Shown: piece by piece, positions 57,793 to 64,000 of the stretch
How the letters are laid out: each line of letters begins with the position of its first letter
Position numbering within the stretch: position 1 is the first letter of the stretch
Made by a program: the position numbers and the translations under genes
Assembly (NCBI GenBank): GCA_946902985.2
Contig: OX336393.1
Span: 357,846,779-357,910,778, forward strand
DNA: 64,000 bases
Source of the DNA: Meconema thalassinum
Lineage: Eukaryota; Arthropoda; Insecta; Orthoptera; Tettigoniidae
Reading direction: 5' to 3'
The notes under the pieces: generated by a model
The model's input: the letters and a program-made list of their open reading frames with translations, nothing else
What the model was told of the DNA's origin: nothing
The model's database searches: none

Positions 57793-60603
57793 ATGGATAT
57801 CCGAAGAATTGTACCAATAACAGGTGACGGAAATTGCTTATTTAGAGCAGTTTCGTACTATTTGTATCGAAACGAAGAACGTCATAGCGAGTTGCGTTTG
57901 CAAACTGTTACAAAAATTGTTGCTGACTGGAATATTTATAAGGATTTTATTATTGGCGATGAGTCTTATCGCCTTCCCCTCAACAACCAACTTGAGTATG
58001 AAAATCTTATGTCTCTGAACGGTGAATATGCTGGTCATGTTGAACTCCATGGTATAAGCCAATTGTTTAATGATTATTTGTTTAGAGTGCATAACGATGA
58101 GACTAACCACGTTGTAGATTATGGCAATGGAAGTGTTATTTGTCATTTATTGTTTAGCGGCTCCGTTGATGCAGGACACTATAGTGTGATCGAATACGAC
58201 ATTAATTTGGGGATAAATCCTACTGTAAATAGACGCATTCGACGAAAAAGAACATTAACCGGTCGTGTGGAAACTACAAATAGACGCAAAACAATGAGAA
58301 ATCGGAGAAAAGGCGAAACCACTTTTAATATAAAATATAAATCTGCCATTTCAGAAACAATGCCAGATATTATGCCGTACAGCGTTGGGTCCTTGACGAA
58401 CGAATGTAAACATTGTTCTGCATTGTTCTTCTCTTGCGAAAAAACTACGCTTGGTTACTTCGGCCTTTGCTGTTGCAATGGTAAAATTAATCTGCCGGAA
58501 TATAAAATACTTGACAGGCTTAAACCATTTTTCAATGGAAATGATGATACCTCAAGGAACTTCAGAGAGAATATTCGGCAGTACAACAATTCTATGTCCT
58601 TCGTTTCCTTTGGTGTCAATGTTACCGTACCACCTGAACACGGTCCATATTGTTTTAAAATTTCAGGAATTGTACATCATCGCATTTCTTCCATATATTC
58701 CAAAAATATAAGCGACAGTTGTTACGGCCAATTGTATGTATTAGACTGCTCAGAAGCTAATCAAATCAGATTAGCAAATCGAGCGAATTCTTGCATCAGG
58801 GAGGGTACACTTCATATTCTAAATAATATTTTGCAAGAGCATAACCCTTACATTCAACTGTATAAGACAATGCATTCAAAAATATGCGAAGAAAATGAAC
58901 TGGCTTTAAGAGAAAAACGTCAACCGTTAGATTTGGTCATGCGCTTTTACCATGAACCTCAAGAAGATCCTAGACGTTACAATAACCCAGCTTCCTCAGA
59001 GATTGCAGCTATTTTTGAAACAACTGACGGCGCTCCGGCTTCACACCGCCACATAGCCGTATTTTCTAATCAGGGAGTTTTAAAGGAAATTGATGTTGAC
59101 AGCATGCATTGTGATCCATTAACTTACGTTTTAATCTGGCCTTGCGGAGAAACAGGGTGGCATATTTCACTGCCAACAGGAGGGAACCGTAAGACGAACG
59201 TTAGGCAAAATATGACAATGCGTGAATATATTTTGTATAGGCTGTCGATTCGAGGTTGTCCTCCCGCAGGAGGTTTCAACCCTTTACTTAATGCAGGTAA
59301 ACTTACCCAACAATTAATAGTTGACTATTATTGTCGAATAGAAGGAGATAGACTAAAATATATTCGCAATCAACAAACGAAATTGCGTGTCGATACCTAC
59401 GTTGGTCTTGCTGATGCTTTACACTTTAGAGCTGAAAATGAAAGTTTAAGAGCTGGTCGCATAGTTATTTTGCCTTCTACTTTTATTGGTAGTCCCCGAA
59501 ATATGTTGCAAAATTATCAGGATGCAATGGCAATTGTGAGAAAATTTGGCAAGCCAGACCTCTTCATAACTTTCACTTGCAACCCATCATGGCCTGAAAT
59601 TACTACTAGCCTCCAACCTTATGAAAATGCAAACAATAGACCTGATGTCGTTGTTCGCGTTTTTCATGCGAAAGTGAAGGAACTCTTGCGTTTAATAAAT
59701 CAAAAGCAAATTTTTGGCGAGGTACAAACTTTCTTATACACGGTTGAGTTCCAGAAGCGAGGTTTACCTCATATACACTTACTGGTTTGTCTTCGAGATA
59801 GTTGTAAATTACGAGAAATCTATGATATTGATATGACAGTTTCTGCAGAAATACCAGATCCTTCCAATACAACATTGTACAACTTAGTAAAGACACACAT
59901 GGTACATGGACCTTGCGGCCTTCTGAATCCCAATTCAATTTGCATGAAGGATGGAAGATGTAAGAAGGGTTTTCCAAAAGACTTTGTGCCAGAAACTAAA
60001 GAGAATGTGAACGGCTATCCACTTTACCGTAGGCGACAGAATGGAAGATCATATACTAAACGAGTACAAGGCACCAATGTTGAAATCGACAATCGCTTCA
60101 TTGTTCCATACAATCGATATCTATTGATGTACTTTCAGGCCCATATTAACGTCGAAATCTGTGCAAGTGTACACAGCATCAAATACATACATAAATATGT
60201 TTATAAGGGGCATGATTGCGCTAACTTGAAAATCACGGCAAACGATGGAATGCTACATCATGACGAAGTTTCTATGTATTTGAATGCTAGATATGTTGGG
60301 TCAAGTGAGGCTGCATACAGGATTTTTGGTTACAACATGCACGAACAGTCCCACATTGTTGCCCGGTTACCTGTCCATTTACCAGACCAACAAGATGTAT
60401 TTTTTCATGCCGATGATGCTCCCAAAGCATTAATACGGGCTCAGTTAAAAAGTACACAACTCACTGCATGGTTTCAGCTGAACCAAAATCCAACAACTAG
60501 GAGTGCATATATTTATCCTGAAACACCCGTTCATTATGTATGGGATAAATGCAAATGCATTTGGAAAAAACGACTTAGATTCGAAAAGGTACAAAATACC
60601 TGA
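57793..60603 (+). CDS. Helitron protein: OTU protease and Rep domains
   Basis: A 936-residue frame from ATG 57793, in line with a leader shared with copy 2. Residues 1-140: an OTU-type cysteine protease domain, with DGNC (Asp12, Cys15) and GHYSVIEYD (His129) as the likely catalytic residues. Residues 140-330: basic linker with CxxC-type cysteines (CKHCSALFFSC). Residues 330-560: Helitron N-terminal region. Residues 560-830: the Rep nuclease, with QKRGLPHIHLLV (HUH-type metal site, His660/His662) and KYIHKYVYKGHD (Tyr798 and Tyr802). The frame ends soon after HYVWDKCKCIWKKR, where the Rep-helicase linker should begin. The linker of some 250-300 residues appears deleted, so the protein is truncated. 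Confidence 0.85.
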   Translation: MDIRRIVPITGDGNCLFRAVSYYLYRNEERHSELRLQTVTKIVADWNIYKDFIIGDESYRLPLNNQLEYENLMSLNGEYAGHVELHGISQLFNDYLFRVHNDETNHVVDYGNGSVICHLLFSGSVDAGHYSVIEYDINLGINPTVNRRIRRKRTLTGRVETTNRRKTMRNRRKGETTFNIKYKSAISETMPDIMPYSVGSLTNECKHCSALFFSCEKTTLGYFGLCCCNGKINLPEYKILDRLKPFFNGNDDTSRNFRENIRQYNNSMSFVSFGVNVTVPPEHGPYCFKISGIVHHRISSIYSKNISDSCYGQLYVLDCSEANQIRLANRANSCIREGTLHILNNILQEHNPYIQLYKTMHSKICEENELALREKRQPLDLVMRFYHEPQEDPRRYNNPASSEIAAIFETTDGAPASHRHIAVFSNQGVLKEIDVDSMHCDPLTYVLIWPCGETGWHISLPTGGNRKTNVRQNMTMREYILYRLSIRGCPPAGGFNPLLNAGKLTQQLIVDYYCRIEGDRLKYIRNQQTKLRVDTYVGLADALHFRAENESLRAGRIVILPSTFIGSPRNMLQNYQDAMAIVRKFGKPDLFITFTCNPSWPEITTSLQPYENANNRPDVVVRVFHAKVKELLRLINQKQIFGEVQTFLYTVEFQKRGLPHIHLLVCLRDSCKLREIYDIDMTVSAEIPDPSNTTLYNLVKTHMVHGPCGLLNPNSICMKDGRCKKGFPKDFVPETKENVNGYPLYRRRQNGRSYTKRVQGTNVEIDNRFIVPYNRYLLMYFQAHINVEICASVHSIKYIHKYVYKGHDCANLKITANDGMLHHDEVSMYLNARYVGSSEAAYRIFGYNMHEQSHIVARLPVHLPDQQDVFFHADDAPKALIRAQLKSTQLTAWFQLNQNPTTRSAYIYPETPVHYVWDKCKCIWKKRLRFEKVQNT

Positions 60604-61982
60604 CCTGATGTCCTTAGCAAACCAGGAACAACTTTCAATTATTAATGAAATCACTAGCGTTCTTCAAAATAACAACCCAACTGTCACGAACGCATTCTTT
60701 ATTGACGGTGCTGGGGGCACAGGAAAAACATTTATTTACCGATGCTTAATACAAAAGTTCTGGAGTTAGGGCTTCATGTTATATCAGTAGCATGGACCAG
60801 AATAGCCGCTGTTTTGCTACCCAACGGTCGAACAGTACACAGTACATTCAAAATTCCTCTAAATTTAAATGAGAGATCAGTGTCTGGATTAAAATTAAAT
60901 TCCAAAGCAGCTGACGATATTCGATTAGCTCATAATATGGGATGAAGCCCCAATGGCAAATATTCATTCATTAATGTGTGTGAATCGTCTTCTAAAAGAT
61001 ATTATGGGTAATGACATTCCATTTGGTGGGAAAATTACTGTTCTTGGAGGAGACTAGGCAGGTTTTGCCTGTTGTTCCGCACACTTCTCGCCAAACAATT
61101 ATTCAAAACTGTATTAAATACTCTCCTCTCTGGCCCTTCTTCAAAATACGCTGCTTATATAAAAACATGCGGTTGAAACCAGAAGAAATTGAATTTTCTG
61201 ATTTTTTGTTACAAATTGGTAACGGTGACTACCCCTCTGTAGATGGTGAGGAATCAAATGTTATTGAACTACCACCCAGAATTTTAGCGCATGATGACAT
61301 CGTGACTGAGATTTACGGCGAAACATTCATTTCTACGAAAGATATAATCAATTTCTCGAAAGTATGCATTCTAACACCAAAAAATGAACACTGTAATGAA
61401 ATTAATTTGAAAGTCATCGAACTTATACCCGGTAGTTCAAAAACATACACCAGCGTTAACAGATTAATTACTGAAGATGAAAGTCAGCTACTTCAATTTC
61501 CTACAGAATTCTTGAATTCCTTGGAATTAAGTGGTTTGCCTCCACATATTCTTACTCTAAAAGTTGGAGCCATAGTTATGCTCCTCAGAAATCTGAACGT
61601 TTCCCAAGGGCTCCTGAACGGAACCAGATTATTTGTAAAGAATATGTATGAAAATTGCTTGGATTTGGAAATAATCAGCGGAGATAAAATTGGGCAGAGA
61701 GCTCTAATCCCTCGAGTTGATTTAACACCATCCGACAAAACCCTTCCATTTTCTTTTAAGAGACGTCAATTTCCAATTCGCTTGGCATTCTGTATCACAA
61801 TTAATAAAGCTCAAGGGGAAACTCTCGAACGTGTAGGTCTCTATTTACCTCAGCAAGTTTTCAGTCATGGCCAGTTATATGTTGCAATGTCAAGAGTGCG
61901 ATCTTTCGACGCCCTTAAAGTTTCAATAGTGCCAAAAAGTAGTCGTACAAAGAATGTCGTATATAAGGAAATCCTTCGGTAA
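60604..61982 (+). pseudogene. Helitron PIF1-like helicase, frameshifted
   Basis: Helicase domain of the same Helitron, spread over several frames. The Walker A motif GAGGTGKT is at about 60708-60731. The frame ends at 60769 and a new frame covers 60742-60945. The Walker B-like IWDEAPMA starts at 60935 in a third frame. A one-base loss near 61055 moves the GGD...RQVLPVVP motif into a fourth frame, open to 61982. That last part has LPPHILTLKVGAIVMLLRNL and the C-terminal CITINKAQGETLERVGLYLP with YVAMSRVRS (motif VI). At least three lesions show that the helicase is inactive even though the Rep frame is open. Confidence 0.8.
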
Positions 61983-62149
61983 TTATTTTACCATTGACCA
62001 TCATGTTTCGACTTCGTAAAGCACTCTGACAAAAGCTCTTGGTCTGTAGATTTGCAGAGTGTCTTTAAGAGAAAAAAAAAATGTTACCGACCTGTGTTAT
62101 TGTGATGGTTGTATTAATGCGTGTATCTGTAATTAACGTGAGAGTTAGG

Positions 62150-62350
62150 AAGGAGAACGCCGAGGCCTTACTTAAGGAACCATCCCGGTATTTGCCTGGA
62201 GTGGAAGTGGGAAACCGAAGAGAAACACATCCAAGATAGTTAAGGTTGGAATCGATCCTACCTCTCCTCAGTTTTACCTCACGAGGCTGAGTGCGTCCCG
62301 TTCCAGCCCTCAGGCCAGAATTAAATTTCTTGGCAGAGCAGGGAAATGAA
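62150..62350 (-). mobile_element. SINE fragment, second family
   Basis: Plus strand aaccatcccggtatttgcct and agtgggaaacc match the body of 3221-3433 and 33680-33955. The strand is inferred from the body orientation. The tRNA head is not clear. Confidence 0.5.
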
Positions 62351-62388
62351 TCCGGATCTCTGGGGCGATGGCCAAGAATATACTTAAT

Positions 62389-63331
62389 AGTGGGCTTCCC
62401 TATGTTAATGCGTTTTTCGACATGCACTGGACATATAATTCTAAAACTGCCTCCTTTACGGTGGCTGGCAAAGAGTCAGTGCTCATCCTGTAATTGGTGA
62501 AGTGATTCTATGCTCCCCTGCATAGTTTGCTGTTAAAGAAACCCAAAGGATTGAACCTATAACAGGCGATAGAAATTGCTTATTTCGAGAAGTTTCGTGC
62601 TGTTTATATCAAAATGAAGAACATCGCCCTGAGCTTCATTTGCAAACTATTGCAAACATTGTTGCTGACAAGGATAATTTTAAGGATTTTATTATTGGCG
62701 ATCAGCCTCATCGCGTTCTCCTCAGCAACCAACTTAGTATGAAAGTCTCTGAACGGTGAATACACTGATCATGTTGAACTTCATTGTATAAACCAATTGT
62801 TCATTGATTTTAATTGTTTAGAGTACATAACAATGAGTCTAACCACACTGTTGTTTTTGCAAGGGGAGTATTATTTGGCATTTAATATTTAGCGGCTCCA
62901 TTGATGCAGTGCACTATAGTGTTATCGAATAAGACGTTAATTTTGGGAGAAATACTACTATAAAACCCCGTTCGACGAAAAGGAACATTGTCCGGTCGTA
63001 TGTTAACTGCAAATTGACGCAATAAAGTGAGAAATCGGACAAAATACGAAGCCACTTTAAAAATCCAATATAAATATGCCATAAAAATACTCCCATTTTC
63101 TTTTAAGAGCCACCAATTTCCAATCGCTTGGCATAATTTATCACAATCAATAAAGCTCAAGGGGAAGCTATGGAACGTGTAGGTCACTATTTGCCTCATC
63201 AAGTTTTCAGTCATGGGCAGTTATATGTTGCAAAGTCGTCTTTCTCTGTAATCATACAAATAATGCATATAAGAAAATCCTTCCGTAAATATTTTCCCAA
63301 TGACCGTCATGTTTTGACGGGTTTCAACTAG
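62389..63331 (+). mobile_element. Helitron copy 2, internally deleted
   Basis: The leader from 62391 and a broken OTU region (about 62535-62800, with gcgatagaaattgcttattt in place of the DGNCLF codons) match copy 1. Near 63085 the sequence jumps directly to the helicase C-terminus (ccattttcttttaagagcca, then aaagctcaaggggaagctat). It has lost Rep and most of the helicase. The 3' end is classical: hairpin CCGTCA/TGACGG at 63304-63320, then CTAG at 63328-63331, followed by T. This is a non-autonomous derivative that would need an intact relative in trans. Confidence 0.8.
63304..63331 (+). other. Helitron 3' terminus: hairpin plus CTAG
   Basis: CCGTCA, loop TGTTT, TGACGG, seven spacer bases and CTAG before a host T. 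This matches the established Helitron 3' signal (short hairpin 10-12 bases upstream of CTRR). Confidence 0.85.
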
Positions 63332-63640
63332 TTTATATTTAAGTAACTTAACTCAAATTTTGTGGTTTAACATAAATTGTTTTAATATCGTTAAAATCAG
63401 CTTAAAACAACAATAACTAACTAACTAACTTACTAAAGTCCCAATCAAATATTTTTTAAATATTTAAAAATAATATTAACAAAAAAAGGTATTAACATAC
63501 AATGTGATTACCACACCTTAGATGAGCGTCCTTTCTTTCAAGAGAATCAAGTGACTTTTTGTTGATCGGCATTAATTTATTAAATTTGAAACAGATATGG
63601 TTTTGTTTTAATTATTTTAGACAGAAATGTTTTTTAGATA
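63332..63640. other. No gene seen
   Basis: AT-rich spacer with a short (AACT)n run near 63415-63435. Confidence 0.4.
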
Positions 63641-63860
63641 TACAGTCGCCTCCTGATAATTTGACACTAGTTAATTTGACTCTCTGGATAAATTGATTTT
63701 TTTCATGTCCCTTGTAAAATATTCGATAAATTGAAAGAAATCAATTTGTTTTGGTCCCCTCGTTAATTTTATGTTGTAGGAATGCAAACTTGCTCTCCGA
63801 CAATCTGAAGTCGGGCTTCCCTACTCTCTGTAATTTGAAGTCGGTGATGACAATATTGTT
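63641..63860. mobile_element. Possible pogo/Tigger-type transposon end
   Basis: Starts CAGTCGCCTCCTGATAATTT after TA, followed by repeated words tTAATTTGAc, GATAAATTGA and TAATTTGAAG. The pattern 'CAGT...GATAATT.GA...TTAATT.GA' is typical of pogo-type TIRs with a TA duplication. The element is not complete within the window and has no coding part visible. Confidence 0.4.
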
Positions 63861-63979
63861 ATCATGCACAGATCTGTCGTTTGTTTACATCAATAATGAG
63901 ATGTATGAGAGAGTTGGCAGTCTTAATTCTTCTTTTAAACGTTAAATTGAGTTACTGTATAATGATTGATTCGTGTAAT

Positions 63980-64000
63980 TCTTAGCCTATTTTCATTTTA
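63980..64000 (+). mobile_element. Start of another HINE-like copy at the window edge
   Basis: The last bases, cttagcctattttcatttta, match the 5' end of copies B, C and D. Only about 20 bases are available. Confidence 0.4.

Larger units (their letters stand above)
57650..62000 (+). mobile_element. Helitron copy 1 (OTU-Rep-helicase), broken
   Basis: A rolling-circle transposon recognised by its coding content. The leader (from about 57673, gtgggcttccct) matches the leader of copy 2 at 62391. The 3' end is decayed: after the stop at 61980 the sequence gaccatcatgtttcgac corresponds to the terminal hairpin of copy 2 but has lost pairing and the CTAG. No target duplication is expected. Confidence 0.8.

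Noticed and set aside
57793..61982. Integrated large DNA virus segment (OTU protease, helicase)
   Set aside because: HUH Rep motifs, Helitron N-terminal region and a nearby copy with hairpin-CTAG identify a Helitron.
1..64000. CRISPR array or prokaryotic operon
   Set aside because: No regularly spaced short repeats with unique spacers; all tandem arrays are microsatellites or minisatellites, and the content is eukaryotic transposons.

Overview
This is a eukaryotic, almost certainly arthropod (most likely insect) nuclear window from a large, repeat-rich genome. It is AT-rich and I found no convincing host gene. Nearly all recognisable sequence is mobile DNA: tRNA-derived SINEs, LINE fragments (one R2-like), Penelope-like elements (PLEs), an LTR retrotransposon, hAT-type and other terminal-inverted-repeat (TIR) transposons, a non-autonomous family that looks like Helentron-associated elements (called HINE-like below), and two Helitron copies. 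The insect assignment rests on this mixture of families and is an inference.

Layout. 0.9-3.4 kb: a LINE 3' fragment, a decayed hammerhead and SINEs. 4.28-9.99 kb: a small TIR transposon carrying a transposase N-terminal relic, split by a HINE-like element that itself contains about 3.7 kb of unassigned AT-rich DNA. 10-19 kb: one LINE reverse-transcriptase relic interrupted by a PLE fragment (13-bp duplication) and by a 6.4-kb hAT-like element (8-bp duplication), which holds a second, inverted hAT-like element (8-bp duplication). 21-34 kb: SINEs, three more HINE-like copies and a THAP-domain remnant. 34.5-54.5 kb: the densest nest. A HINE-like element was split by an LTR retrotransposon with two 4.1-kb LTRs (4-bp duplication) that encodes only a Gag-like protein. 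That gag was split by a PLE with tandem pseudo-LTRs (8- to 11-bp duplication). The same host repeat also took a second HINE-like copy and an R2-like LINE 3' end. 56-57 kb: a tandem duplication with two tRNA-like genes. 57.6-63.3 kb: a broken Helitron coding an OTU-Rep-helicase protein, followed by an internally deleted relative with a classical 3' hairpin plus CTAG end.

How the pieces relate. The elements do not form a pathway; they form insertion layers whose order can be read from target-site duplications. The youngest large insertions look recent: the two 4.1-kb LTRs differ at only about twenty places that I saw, and the two PLE pseudo-LTRs at about five, counted by eye. Hammerhead ribozyme motifs are the main RNA features: two intact copies in the 41-46 kb PLE, one apparently intact at 12.1 kb, and two decayed copies at 1.4 and 10.7 kb.

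The best candidates for something undescribed are the giant-LTR, gag-only retrotransposon; the hAT-like family whose ends are 32-bp minisatellites; and the orphan hammerhead at 12.1 kb. Coordinates of repeat edges without a stated duplication are approximate.
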